A stretch of 64,000 nucleotides of DNA from the NCBI RefSeq assembly GCF_017491605.1, contig NZ_JAFGYY010000025.1:1-64000 (forward strand), read 5' to 3'. The stretch's first letter is position 1; each line of letters opens with the position of its first letter. Below are positions 52,128 to 61,497 of the stretch, in pieces. The translations under genes were made by a program, and so were the position numbers. The notes below the pieces were generated by a model. It made no database searches and had not been told where the DNA came from. It worked only from the letters and a program-made list of their open reading frames with translations. The DNA is from Pseudomonas sp. 30_B. GTDB lineage: Bacteria; Pseudomonadota; Gammaproteobacteria; Pseudomonadales; Pseudomonadaceae.

Positions 52128-54143
52128 ATGGCCGGCCTGATTCCACAATCCTTCATCGATGACCTGCTCAACCGCACCGACATTCTCGATGTGGTGAGTT
52201 CGCGCATCCAGCTGAAGAAGACCGGCAAGAACTACAGCGCCTGCTGCCCGTTCCACAAGGAGAAGACCCCCTCCTTCACCGTCAGCTCCGACAAGCAGTT
52301 CTACTACTGCTTCGGCTGCGGCGCCGGCGGCAACGCGCTCGGCTTCATCATGGACCACGACCAGCTGGACTTCGTCCAGGCCGTCGAGGACCTGGCCAAG
52401 CGCGCTGGCATGGACGTCCCCCGCGAGGAAGGCCGGCGCGGCAACAAGCCCCGCCAACCGGTCGACTCGCCGCTCTACCCGCTGCTTTCCGCCGCTGCCG
52501 ATTTCTACCGCCAGGCGCTGAAAAGCCACCCGGCGCGCAAGGCCGCGGTGGAATACCTCAAGGGCCGCGGCCTGACCGGCGAGATCGCCCGCGACTTCGG
52601 CCTGGGCTTCGCACCGCCGGGCTGGGACAACCTGCTGAAGAACCTGGGCGGCGACAGCCTGCAGCTCAAGGCCATGCTCGACGCAGGCCTGCTGGTGGAA
52701 AACCCAGACAGCGGCAAGCGCTACGACCGCTTCCGCGACCGGGTGATCTTCCCCATCCGCGACAGCCGCGGCCGGGTAATCGCCTTCGGCGGCCGGGTAC
52801 TGGGCGACGACAAGCCGAAATACCTGAACTCGCCGGAAACCCCGGTCTTCCATAAAGGCCAGGAGCTCTATGGCCTGTACGAGGCGCGGAAGAACAACCG
52901 GGATCTCGACGAGATCATGGTGGTCGAAGGCTACATGGACGTCATCGCCCTGGCGCAACAGGGCATCCGCAACGCGGTGGCCACCCTGGGCACCGCCACC
53001 AGCGAAGAACACATCAAGCGCCTGTTCCGCATCGTGCCGAACATCCTGTTCTGCTTCGACGGCGACCAGGCGGGTCGTAATGCGGCCTGGCGCGCACTGG
53101 AATCGGCGCTGAGCAACCTGCAGGACGGGCGCAAGGTGCGCTTCCTGTTTCTGCCCGAAGGTGAAGACCCGGACAGCCTGGTCCGCGCCGAAGGCCCGGA
53201 CGCATTCCGCGCCCGCCTCGCCCACCAGGCGCAACCGCTGGCGGACTACTTCTTCCAGCAATTAACCCAGGAAGCCGATCCCAGCACACTGGAGGGCAAG
53301 GCGCACCTTGCAACCCTGGCCGGCCCGCTGCTGGAGAAGATCCCGGGCAACACCCTGCGCCTGCTGATGCGCCAGCGCCTGGGCGAGATCACCGGTCTGT
53401 CGAGCGACGCGCTCAATCAGATCAGCGCACCACGCTCCGGACATTCCGGTCATGCCGGCCATTCCGCCGCTGCGCCCTCGCACGGCCCGGATCAGCACGC
53501 CCACGAATACGCCGACTACGACATGGGCCAGTTCGCCGACCACGGCGACAGCCACTACCAGGATGCCTCGAACTATTTCGAAGCGCCGAAGGACTTCTCC
53601 GCCGGCCATGGCGGCGGCAAACCGGGCAAGAAGCCCTGGAAAGGCGATCGCAAATGGGATGGCAAGGGCCGCAAAGGCGACTTCACGCCGCGCCAGCCGC
53701 GCACCGAAATCAGCGTCGAATCACCGACCCTGACCGCCCTGCGCACCCTGCTGCACCACCCGCAACTGGCGCAGAAGGTCGAGGATGCCAGCCATTTCGC
53801 CAACGAAGGCCAGACTTACTCGCAGCTGCTGGCGGCCCTGGTCGAAGCGCTGCAGAAGAACCCCAGCCAACGCTCGATGCACCTGATCGCGCGCTGGCAC
53901 GGAACCCCGCAAGGACGCCTGCTACAGGTCCTGGCGGAAAAGGAATGGTTGATCGGCCAGGACAATCTTGAAAAGCAGTTCTTCGACACCATTACTACAC
54001 TTGCACACAATCAACTGCACAGCAGCCGCGAAGCGCGTCTGCGTAGCGTGTTGCAGAAGAGCCCCAGTGAACTGACCGACGATGAGAAAGCCCTGCTGCG
54101 AGAGCACATCAGCTCCCCCTCGTCACCAGGCGCCCAGAGCTGA
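52128..54143 (+). CDS. dnaG: DNA primase
   Basis: Makes RNA primers at the replication fork. The 671-residue protein has the CHC2 zinc domain (CCPFHKEKTPSFT and CFGCGAGGN), the catalytic TOPRIM core (VVEGYMDVIAL and FDGDQAGRNAAW) and a C-terminal helicase-binding domain. A low-complexity linker with HSGHAGHSAAAPSHG and Lys/Gly-rich stretches (about 445-540) separates core and C-terminus. ATG at 52128 gives MAGLIPQSFIDDLL. Confidence 0.97.
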   Translation: MAGLIPQSFIDDLLNRTDILDVVSSRIQLKKTGKNYSACCPFHKEKTPSFTVSSDKQFYYCFGCGAGGNALGFIMDHDQLDFVQAVEDLAKRAGMDVPREEGRRGNKPRQPVDSPLYPLLSAAADFYRQALKSHPARKAAVEYLKGRGLTGEIARDFGLGFAPPGWDNLLKNLGGDSLQLKAMLDAGLLVENPDSGKRYDRFRDRVIFPIRDSRGRVIAFGGRVLGDDKPKYLNSPETPVFHKGQELYGLYEARKNNRDLDEIMVVEGYMDVIALAQQGIRNAVATLGTATSEEHIKRLFRIVPNILFCFDGDQAGRNAAWRALESALSNLQDGRKVRFLFLPEGEDPDSLVRAEGPDAFRARLAHQAQPLADYFFQQLTQEADPSTLEGKAHLATLAGPLLEKIPGNTLRLLMRQRLGEITGLSSDALNQISAPRSGHSGHAGHSAAAPSHGPDQHAHEYADYDMGQFADHGDSHYQDASNYFEAPKDFSAGHGGGKPGKKPWKGDRKWDGKGRKGDFTPRQPRTEISVESPTLTALRTLLHHPQLAQKVEDASHFANEGQTYSQLLAALVEALQKNPSQRSMHLIARWHGTPQGRLLQVLAEKEWLIGQDNLEKQFFDTITTLAHNQLHSSREARLRSVLQKSPSELTDDEKALLREHISSPSSPGAQS

Positions 54144-54175
54144 ACTGGCGCCTGAAGCCTCGAATCTGGTATAAT
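54127..54175 (+). promoter_or_regulatory. Internal promoter and dyad before rpoD
   Basis: An extended -10 (TGG TATAAT, 54167-54175) lies in the 79-base dnaG-rpoD gap, without a clear -35. A perfect dyad CAGGCGCC (54127-54134) and GGCGCCTG (54147-54154) brackets the dnaG stop. Together they suggest that rpoD has its own input in addition to operon transcription. Confidence 0.6.
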
Positions 54176-54222
54176 CCTCGGCTTAATTTCAGCCCGCCAA
54201 GACCTTCAGTGGATAGGGTGTT

Positions 54223-56079
54223 ATGTCCGGAAAAGCGCAACAGCAATCTCGTCTCAAAGAGTTGATCACCCGTGGTCGTGAGCAGGGCTACCTGACTTAC
54301 GCAGAGGTCAACGACCACCTGCCGGAGGATATTTCCGATCCGGAACAGGTGGAAGACATCATCCGCATGATCAACGACATGGGGATCAACGTATTCGAGA
54401 CAGCCCCGGATGCGGATGCCCTGTTGCTGGCGGAGACCGATACCGACGAAGCCGCCGCCGAAGAAGCCGCTGCCGCCCTGGCTGCGGTGGAAAGCGACGT
54501 CGGCCGCACCACCGACCCGGTGCGCATGTACATGCGTGAAATGGGTACCGTGGAACTGCTGACCCGCGAAGGCGAGATCGAAATCGCCAAGCGCATCGAG
54601 GAAGGCATCCGCGAAGTGATGAGCGCCATCGCCCAGTTCCCGGGCGCGGTGGACGGCATTCTCGAAGAATACAGCCGTGTGGTCGCCGAAGGCGGCCGCC
54701 TGTCCGACATCCTGAGCGGCTACATCGACCCCGATGACGGCAGCCTGCCGGCCGAGGAAGTCGAGCCCGTCGACCTCAAGGACGACAGCGCCGATGCCAA
54801 GGCCAAGGACGACGAAGAAGACGAAGAAGGCGACGGCGAAAGCTCCGACGACGACGAAGGCGATGGCGGTCCGGACCCGGAAGAAGCCGCCCGTCGTTTC
54901 GGCGCCGTTTCCGAGCAGCTGGACAAGGCCAAGAAGGCCCTGAAGAAGCACGGCCGCGGCAGCAAGCAGGCCAGCGAGGAACTGCTCGCCCTGGCCGAAC
55001 TGTTCATGCCGATCAAGCTCGTGCCCAAGCAGTTCGACGTGCTGGTCGCCAAGGTCCGCGATTCGCTGGACAGCGTCCGCCGCCAGGAACGCGCCATCAT
55101 GCAGCTGTGCGTGCGTGATGCCCGCATGCCGCGTGCCGACTTCCTGCGCCAGTTCCCCGGCCATGAAACCGACACCACCTGGGTCGACGCCGTACTCAAG
55201 GGCAAGCCCAAGTACGCCGAGGCCATCGAGCGCCTGCGTGACGACATCCTGCGCAACCAGCAGAAGCTGGTCGACCTGGAAGCCAGCTCGCAGCTGACCG
55301 TTGCCGAGATCAAGGACGTCAACCGCGCCATGTCCATCGGCGAGGCGAAAGCCCGCCGCGCCAAGAAGGAAATGGTCGAGGCGAACCTGCGTCTGGTGAT
55401 CTCCATCGCCAAGAAGTACACCAACCGCGGCCTGCAGTTCCTCGACCTGATCCAGGAAGGCAACATCGGCCTGATGAAGGCGGTGGACAAGTTCGAATAC
55501 CGTCGCGGCTACAAGTTCTCGACCTATGCCACCTGGTGGATTCGCCAGGCGATCACCCGCTCGATCGCCGACCAGGCCCGCACCATCCGTATTCCGGTGC
55601 ACATGATCGAGACCATCAACAAGCTCAACCGCATCTCCCGCCAGATGCTGCAGGAGATGGGCCGTGAACCGACTCCGGAAGAGCTGGGCGAACGCATGGA
55701 CATGCCGGAAGACAAGATCCGCAAGGTCCTGAAGATCGCCAAGGAACCGATCTCCATGGAAACGCCGATCGGTGACGACGAAGATTCGCACCTGGGCGAC
55801 TTCATCGAGGACTCCACCATGCAGTCGCCGATCGAAGTGGCGACCAGCGAGAGCCTCAAGGAAGCCACCCGCGAAGTCCTCGCCGGCCTCACCGCTCGCG
55901 AAGCCAAGGTCCTGCGCATGCGCTTCGGCATCGATATGAATACCGACCACACCCTCGAGGAAGTCGGCAAGCAGTTCGATGTAACCCGTGAGCGTATCCG
56001 TCAGATCGAAGCCAAGGCGCTGCGCAAGCTGCGCCACCCGTCGCGAAGCGAGCACCTGCGCTCCTTCCTCGACGAGTGA
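54223..56079 (+). CDS. rpoD: RNA polymerase primary sigma factor RpoD (sigma-70)
   Basis: Housekeeping sigma factor, 618 residues. Region 1.1 at the N-terminus, region 1.2 (TDPVRMYMREMGTVELL), a large acidic insert (about 175-225), region 2 (ANLRLVISIAKKYTNRGLQFLDLIQEGNIGLM, KFSTYATWWIRQAI), region 3 and region 4 (EEVGKQFDVTRERIRQIEAKALRKLRHP). A terminator follows at once. Confidence 0.98.
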   Translation: MSGKAQQQSRLKELITRGREQGYLTYAEVNDHLPEDISDPEQVEDIIRMINDMGINVFETAPDADALLLAETDTDEAAAEEAAAALAAVESDVGRTTDPVRMYMREMGTVELLTREGEIEIAKRIEEGIREVMSAIAQFPGAVDGILEEYSRVVAEGGRLSDILSGYIDPDDGSLPAEEVEPVDLKDDSADAKAKDDEEDEEGDGESSDDDEGDGGPDPEEAARRFGAVSEQLDKAKKALKKHGRGSKQASEELLALAELFMPIKLVPKQFDVLVAKVRDSLDSVRRQERAIMQLCVRDARMPRADFLRQFPGHETDTTWVDAVLKGKPKYAEAIERLRDDILRNQQKLVDLEASSQLTVAEIKDVNRAMSIGEAKARRAKKEMVEANLRLVISIAKKYTNRGLQFLDLIQEGNIGLMKAVDKFEYRRGYKFSTYATWWIRQAITRSIADQARTIRIPVHMIETINKLNRISRQMLQEMGREPTPEELGERMDMPEDKIRKVLKIAKEPISMETPIGDDEDSHLGDFIEDSTMQSPIEVATSESLKEATREVLAGLTAREAKVLRMRFGIDMNTDHTLEEVGKQFDVTRERIRQIEAKALRKLRHPSRSEHLRSFLDE

Positions 56080-56084
56080 CGAAG

Positions 56085-56113
56085 AACCCCCGGCCGAAAA
56101 CCGGGGGTTTTTC
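56085..56113 (+). terminator. Terminator of rpoD
   Basis: AACCCCCGG, a short loop, CCGGGGGTT and a T5 run, six bases after the rpoD stop. It ends the macromolecular synthesis operon. Confidence 0.93.
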
Positions 56114-56185
56114 TTTGGGGCCTTCCACTGGGCAAAGTGCCACGTCTACACTCGGCGTAATCTCCCCCCAGCAATGAGGCCCTTC

Positions 56186-59100
56186 ATGCCGCGTCTGCAG
56201 GCAGTTCTACTGTGGTGCCTCGCATTCTGGGCCGGACAGGCGCTCGCCCTGAGCCTCACCCCCGAAGAGCAGCACTGGCTGCACGAACATCCGAGTCTGC
56301 GCCTGGGCATCGATACGTCCTGGCCGCCCTTCGAATTCCGCGACCACGACGGCCACTACCAGGGCCTCGCCGCCAGCTACGCCAACCTCATCAGCGAGCG
56401 CCTGAACGTCCAGCTGGAACCGGTGGAGCCGGCCAACTGGACCGAACTCCTGAAGTGGGCCCGTGACGGAAAGGTCAATATCCTTCCCGGCATCATGGCC
56501 ACGCCGGAGCGCGTGGAATACCTGACCTTCACCCGCCCGTACCTTGATTTCCCGATCATCATCCTCGCGCGCAAGGACGGCCCGTCACCGCACAACCTGA
56601 CGGACCTCTATGGCCTGAAGGTCGGCGTAGTCGCCCATTACGCGCCCTATGAACTATTGGCCAGCAACCACCCGGATATCAGCCTGCAACCCTTGCCCAG
56701 CATCGCCGCTGGCCTGCAGGCCCTGGCCACGGGACAGGTCGATGCCTTCGTCGGCGACCTCGCCTCCAGCGTCTGGAACCTGCGCCAGCTCAAGCTCGAA
56801 GGCGTGCAGATCAGCGGCGAAACGCCCTATCGCTACCAATTGGCGATGGCCGTCCCGAAAAACCAGGCCGTACTCGCCGGCATCATCGACAAGGTCGTCG
56901 CCGACCTCAGACCCGAAGACATCCAGGCCCTGCAGGAGCCGTGGGTCGGCGGCCTGCTCGACAAGCGACCGATCTGGCGGGAAGTGCTCTCCATCGGCCT
57001 CCCCATCTTCCTGCTGATCGCCTTCACCGTCCTGGTGCTGATCACCATGAACCGCCGCCTGCGCGGGGAAATGCAGCGACGGGAAAAGCTCGAACTGGCC
57101 CTGCGCGACAGCGAGCAGCACTACCGTGGCCTGGTCGAGAGCCTGACGGCCATCGCCTGGGAAATGCGCCTGTCGGAAAACCGCTTCACCTACGTCTCCC
57201 CCCACGCCCAGCGCCTGCTCGGCTACCCGATCAAGGACTGGCTGGAGCCCGGCTTCTGGCAGCGCACCCTGTATCCGGACGACGCCGAGCAAGCCGTCAG
57301 CTATTGCATGAGCGAAAGCCAGGCGGGGCGCAACCACAGCTTCGACTACCGCATGCTCGCCGCCGATGGCCGCGTGGTGTGGATTCGCGACATCGTGACC
57401 CTGATCCAGCACGGTGACGACCTGATCCTGCGCGGCCTGATGATCGACATCACCGAAGCCAAGCAGACCGAACAGGCATTGCGTCTGTCCGAGCAGAAAT
57501 TCGTCTCGGTGTTCCACCACTGCCCGGACATCATCGTCCTCGCCCGGCGCGTCGACGGAACCCTGCTGGCCGTGAACCGCACCTTCGAACAGCAGATCGG
57601 CATCTCCGCCGGCGAAGCGCTGGGCAAGACCTCCACCGAACTGGGCATCTGGGGCGAACCCGGCATGGGGCCGGCGATGCTCGCCCGCCTGCAGGGAGAG
57701 AACCTCGACAACATCGAGATTCCCCTCAACCGCCGGGATGGCAGCCGCTTTACCGGCCTGCTCTCGGCCCAGCACATCGTCCTCGACGACACCCCGGCAT
57801 TGGTCGTGGTGGTGCGCAATATCAGTCAGGTCAAGCAGACCCAGGAGCAGCTGCGCGTCTCCGAGGAGAAATTCGCCAAGGCCTTCCATGCCTCCCCCGA
57901 CGGCATGCTCATCACCCGCATCAGCGACGGGCGGCTGGTGGAGGTCAACGAAGGCTTCACCCGCATCACCGGCTACGACCGCTCCGAAGTCGCCCAGAGC
58001 ACGACCCTGAGCCTCGGCCTCTGGGCCAACCCCGCCGACCGCGACCGGCTGCTCAGGTTCGTCGACCAGGACGCCGGCGTGCAGGACTTCAGCGTGCAGA
58101 TTCGCACCCACGACGGCAGCCTGCGCCTGTGCGAACTCTCCGCCCACCGCATCACCATTGGCAGCGACGACTGCCTGTTGACCATCGCCCGCGACATCAC
58201 CGAACGCCAGCAGATGCAGGAAAAGCTGCAACTGGCCGCCACCGTGTTCGAAAGCACAGCCGAAGGCGTGATGATCACCGATGCCAGCCAGCGCATCATC
58301 GCCGTCAACCGCGCCTTCAGTGAAATCACCGGCTACAGCGAAGCCGAAGCGCTCGGCCACTCACCCCGCCTGCTCGCCTCCGGCCAGCACGACAGCAGCT
58401 TCTACATCGCCCTCTGGCACCAGCTCAACGCCGACGGCCACTGGCAGGGCGAAATCTGGAACCGCCGCAAGAACCATGAGTTGTACCCGGAGTGGCTGAC
58501 CATCAGCGCCGTGCACAACCCCGACGGCGAACTGTCGCACTACGTCGGCGTGTTCGCCGACATCTCCACGCTGAAGTACGCCCAGGCGAAGCTCGACTAC
58601 CAGGCCCACCACGACCCCCTCACCGGCCTCCCCAACCGCCTGCTGTTCGAAAGCCGCCTGACCACCGCGCTCCGGGAGGCCCAGGAAGACCACCACCAGG
58701 GCGCCGTACTCTTCCTCGACCTCGACCGCTTCAAGCACATCAACGACAGCCTCGGGCACCCGGTCGGCGACCTGCTGCTGCAATCCATCGCCCATCGCCT
58801 GCGCGACCAACTGCGCGACATTGACACAGTCGCCCGCCAGGGCGGCGACGAATTCATCATCCTGCTGCCCGGCCTGCACCAGGCGGTGGACGCCGAGCAC
58901 GTCGCGAAAAAGCTGCTGCATTGCTTCGAAGCCGCGTTCATCGCCGGCGAACAGGAATTCTTCGTCAGCGCCAGCATCGGCATCTGCCTCTACCCCGGCG
59001 ATGGCAGCGACGTCGCCACCCTGGTGAAGAACGCCGACGCCGCCATGTACCGCGCCAAGGCCCAGGGCCGCAACCGCGTCGAGTTCTACACCCGCGAACT

Positions 59101-59920
59101 CACCTTCCAGGCCACCGAACGCATGGCCCTGGAGCACGAACTGCGCCGCGCACTGGAAAGCGACCAGCTACAGCTCTACTACCAACCCAAACTGGAGCTG
59201 GGCAGCGGCCTGCTGGTCGGCGCCGAGGCCCTGATCCGCTGGAAACATCCGCAATTCGGCGCGATTTCTCCGGACCGCTTCATCCCGCTGGCCGAGGAAA
59301 ACGGCCTGATCCTGCCGCTGGGCGACTGGGTCCTGCGCGAAGCCTGCCGGCAGATGAGCCGCTGGCAGGACAGCCACGCCGCCTTCGGCCCGCTCTCGGT
59401 CAACCTCGCCGGCGCACAATTGCGCCAGCCCAACCTCGTCGAGCGCATCCACGACCTGCTCGCCCGCTACCACCTGCAGCCCTCGCGCCTGCAACTGGAA
59501 ATCACCGAAAGCTTCCTCATGCACCAGACCGAAGAAGCCCTCTCCATCCTGCACAACCTGAAGAACCTCGGCGTACAGCTCGCCATCGACGACTTCGGCA
59601 CCGGCTATTCGTCCCTGAGCTACCTCAAGCAGCTCCCGCTGGACATCCTCAAGATCGACCAATCCTTCGTCCACGGCCTGCCGGACGATCCGCACGACGC
59701 CGCCATCGCCCGCGCCATCATCGCCCTGGGCCGCAGCATGAACCTCACCGTGATCGCCGAAGGCGTGGAACACCAGGCCCAGGAACGCTTCCTCGAAGCC
59801 GAAGGCTGCGACCAGATCCAGGGCTACGCCCTGAGCCCCCCGTTGCCGGCCGACGCCTTTGCCAACCGATTCCTCACTCCACTGAACTCGGTTGGCGCTC
59901 CGGAAAACGCATCGGTATAA
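56186..59920 (+). CDS. rmcA: Cyclic-di-GMP regulator with SBP, PAS, GGDEF and EAL domains (RmcA)
   Basis: A 1244-residue membrane protein. Signal peptide (ends QALA), periplasmic SBP type 3 domain (about 30-255), membrane helix (about 267-290), four PAS domains (about 300-720), GGDEF at 886-890 (intact, as in active cyclases) and EAL at 1014-1016 (intact, as in active phosphodiesterases). In P. aeruginosa RmcA lowers c-di-GMP in response to redox state, with phenazines as signal. ATG at 56186 follows GAGG; the ATG at 56174 has no ribosome site. Confidence 0.93.
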   Translation: MPRLQAVLLWCLAFWAGQALALSLTPEEQHWLHEHPSLRLGIDTSWPPFEFRDHDGHYQGLAASYANLISERLNVQLEPVEPANWTELLKWARDGKVNILPGIMATPERVEYLTFTRPYLDFPIIILARKDGPSPHNLTDLYGLKVGVVAHYAPYELLASNHPDISLQPLPSIAAGLQALATGQVDAFVGDLASSVWNLRQLKLEGVQISGETPYRYQLAMAVPKNQAVLAGIIDKVVADLRPEDIQALQEPWVGGLLDKRPIWREVLSIGLPIFLLIAFTVLVLITMNRRLRGEMQRREKLELALRDSEQHYRGLVESLTAIAWEMRLSENRFTYVSPHAQRLLGYPIKDWLEPGFWQRTLYPDDAEQAVSYCMSESQAGRNHSFDYRMLAADGRVVWIRDIVTLIQHGDDLILRGLMIDITEAKQTEQALRLSEQKFVSVFHHCPDIIVLARRVDGTLLAVNRTFEQQIGISAGEALGKTSTELGIWGEPGMGPAMLARLQGENLDNIEIPLNRRDGSRFTGLLSAQHIVLDDTPALVVVVRNISQVKQTQEQLRVSEEKFAKAFHASPDGMLITRISDGRLVEVNEGFTRITGYDRSEVAQSTTLSLGLWANPADRDRLLRFVDQDAGVQDFSVQIRTHDGSLRLCELSAHRITIGSDDCLLTIARDITERQQMQEKLQLAATVFESTAEGVMITDASQRIIAVNRAFSEITGYSEAEALGHSPRLLASGQHDSSFYIALWHQLNADGHWQGEIWNRRKNHELYPEWLTISAVHNPDGELSHYVGVFADISTLKYAQAKLDYQAHHDPLTGLPNRLLFESRLTTALREAQEDHHQGAVLFLDLDRFKHINDSLGHPVGDLLLQSIAHRLRDQLRDIDTVARQGGDEFIILLPGLHQAVDAEHVAKKLLHCFEAAFIAGEQEFFVSASIGICLYPGDGSDVATLVKNADAAMYRAKAQGRNRVEFYTRELTFQATERMALEHELRRALESDQLQLYYQPKLELGSGLLVGAEALIRWKHPQFGAISPDRFIPLAEENGLILPLGDWVLREACRQMSRWQDSHAAFGPLSVNLAGAQLRQPNLVERIHDLLARYHLQPSRLQLEITESFLMHQTEEALSILHNLKNLGVQLAIDDFGTGYSSLSYLKQLPLDILKIDQSFVHGLPDDPHDAAIARAIIALGRSMNLTVIAEGVEHQAQERFLEAEGCDQIQGYALSPPLPADAFANRFLTPLNSVGAPENASV

Positions 59921-59921
59921 T
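59892..59921 (+). promoter_or_regulatory. tRNA promoter inside the end of rmcA
   Basis: TTGGCG (59892-59897), 18-base spacer, perfect TATAAT (59916-59921), 16 bases before the tRNA. The box overlaps the rmcA stop codon. Confidence 0.75.
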
Positions 59922-59936
59922 CCGCCGGCCTTCTGG

Positions 59937-60013
59937 GGGCCTATAGCTCAGTTGGTTAGAGCAGAGGACTCATAATCCTTTGGTCCACGGTTCAAGTCCG
60001 TGTGGGCCCACCA
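59937..60013 (+). tRNA. tRNA with CAU anticodon (Ile2 or Met)
   Basis: A complete 77-base cloverleaf: acceptor GGGCCTA/TGGGCCC, D-stem GCTC/GAGC, anticodon loop CTCATAA, T-arm with GGTTCAAGTCC, and an encoded CCA. The CAU anticodon can mean elongator Met or, after lysidine change of C34, Ile2 reading AUA. The TTGGTC variable region and GGTTCAAGTCC resemble E. coli ileX more than metT, so Ile2 is favoured. It marks the border between core and accessory DNA. Confidence 0.95.
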
Positions 60014-60024
60014 CCCTTTCAGCA

Positions 60025-60050
60025 AAAAGCCGCGCGGATGCGCGGCTTTT
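60025..60050 (+). terminator. Terminator after the tRNA
   Basis: AAAAGCCGCGC (60025-60035), loop GGAT, GCGCGGCTTTT (60040-60050), 11 bases beyond the CCA end. Confidence 0.92.
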
Positions 60051-60174
60051 GCGTTTCTGGCGTCTCTGACGGGCCCGTCTGCCAGAACCTTGCTCGCCAT
60101 CCCGCTTTCCTACGCTCACCAGCTTTGGCCAAGCGCGCCCCACAAGCCATACAGCCTGGTTAAGGATTAGACAG

Positions 60175-60237
60175 TGAGCCGAATAGCCGGCATTATCGGC
60201 TCACCAAATGAGCCGAATAAACTCACTAATCGGCTCA
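60175..60237. promoter_or_regulatory. Tandem operators upstream of the Fic gene
   Basis: Two copies of the same dyad, TGAGCCGA-N13-TCGGCTCA, at 60175-60203 and 60209-60237. Arms and spacing are identical and the copies are 34 bases apart, about three DNA turns. They lie just before the Fic ATG at 60253. The Fic protein has a C-terminal winged helix, so self-repression is a simple guess. Confidence 0.75.
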
Positions 60238-60252
60238 CAGACGAGCAGCCCC

Positions 60253-61392
60253 ATGAATGACCCTCACTGGATCTGGCAGCAGCCCAACTGGCCGCACTTC
60301 CGCTGGCAAGCCGATGCGCTCGCCCCGCTGCTGCGCGCTTGCAGCCAGGCTCAGGGCCGCTTGCTCGGGATGCTGGGCGCTGTAGGTGGTGACACCGAAG
60401 TGCAGAGCAGCCTGGATGCCATGCTGCAGAACATCGTCACCTCATCAGCCATCGAGGGCGAGCAGCTGAATGTCGGCTCCGTGCGCTCATCACTGGCGCG
60501 GCGCCTGGGGCTGAACGAAGAAGGCCGCACCACCTCACGCTCCGAAGGCCTGGCAGAACTATTGCTCGATACCACCCTCGCCTATCAGCAGCCGCTCGAT
60601 CTGCAGCGGCTGTTCACATGGCATGGCTGGCTGTTCCCCAGCGATGACCACCTGCTGGCCCACCCGCTACGCATCGGCATGCTGCGCGGCGACGAGCCCA
60701 TGCAAGTAGTTTCCGGCCGACTCGACCGCCCTACCGTGCATTTCGAGGCTCCACCCCGCGCCGGGCTGGAAGCACAACTGGCCGACTTCCTCGCCTGGTT
60801 CGAGAGCAGCCGCAGCGATGCAAGCCTCGACCCATTTCTACGTGCCGGCATTGCGCACTTCTGGTTCGTTACCCTGCACCCCTTCGATGACGGCAACGGT
60901 CGCCTTACCCGCGCCATCACCGACCTGGCACTGGCTCAGGGCGAACATCAGGCCATACGTTTCTATGCCATGTCGGCGAGCATCCTCGACGACCGCTCCG
61001 GCTATTACCGCGTTCTGGAAGCCAGCCAGAAAGGCACGCTGGATATCACCGCCTGGCTGCAATGGTTCCTCGCAACGCTGCTCAAGAGCCTGGAGCAGGC
61101 CCTTGCTCGTATCGACCGCGTACTGGTCAAGGCGCGTTTCTGGCAGGCTCACCGCAGCCAGGCCTTATCTGCCGAGCAGATCAAAGTGCTTAACCGCCTG
61201 CTCGATGGCGGCGAACGGGGTTTTGAAGACGGCATCAGCGCCGCTCAATACCAGGCCGTGGCCAAGGTCTCGAAGGCCACCGCCACACGTCATCTGAGCG
61301 ACCTTGTTGATAAGGGCTGCCTGGCCCGACTACCGGGCGGCGGGCGCAGCACGCGTTACCAGATACAGCACTCGGCCAACGTTCAAGGCTGA
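60253..61392 (+). CDS. Fic family AMP transferase, class II, with C-terminal winged helix
   Basis: A 379-residue Fic protein that probably adds AMP to a protein target. The inhibitory helix motif S-x-x-x-E-G is present before the core (SSAIEG, residues 64-69), and the catalytic loop HPFDDGNGR is intact (209-217). Thus it is a self-restrained enzyme of the SoFic type, not a free toxin. The C-terminal part (about 330-375, KVSKATATRHLSDLVDKG) is a winged-helix domain. ATG at 60253 was preferred over 60208, which lies within the operator. Target unknown. Confidence 0.88.
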   Translation: MNDPHWIWQQPNWPHFRWQADALAPLLRACSQAQGRLLGMLGAVGGDTEVQSSLDAMLQNIVTSSAIEGEQLNVGSVRSSLARRLGLNEEGRTTSRSEGLAELLLDTTLAYQQPLDLQRLFTWHGWLFPSDDHLLAHPLRIGMLRGDEPMQVVSGRLDRPTVHFEAPPRAGLEAQLADFLAWFESSRSDASLDPFLRAGIAHFWFVTLHPFDDGNGRLTRAITDLALAQGEHQAIRFYAMSASILDDRSGYYRVLEASQKGTLDITAWLQWFLATLLKSLEQALARIDRVLVKARFWQAHRSQALSAEQIKVLNRLLDGGERGFEDGISAAQYQAVAKVSKATATRHLSDLVDKGCLARLPGGGRSTRYQIQHSANVQG

Positions 61393-61425
61393 CCCCGCAG
61401 CGACAAAGCAGCGCATCGGGCGCGC

Positions 61426-61448
61426 CGTAATGGTGTAGTGCCATTACG
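61426..61448. promoter_or_regulatory. Dyad upstream of the NERD gene
   Basis: CGTAATGG (61426-61433), seven-base loop, CCATTACG (61441-61448), about 50 bases before the ATG. No T run follows. It may be an operator of the NERD gene or part of the Fic 3' end. Confidence 0.5.
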
Positions 61449-61497
61449 CCAGGTTTCGGTACTATCCGGTTAACTCAGGATTACCCAGGGACAGGAA

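Noticed and set aside
54109..56055. 648-codon frame antisense to rpoD
   Set aside because: Same reason: shadow of a highly conserved gene, with no start signal and repeats of G, A, L, V only.
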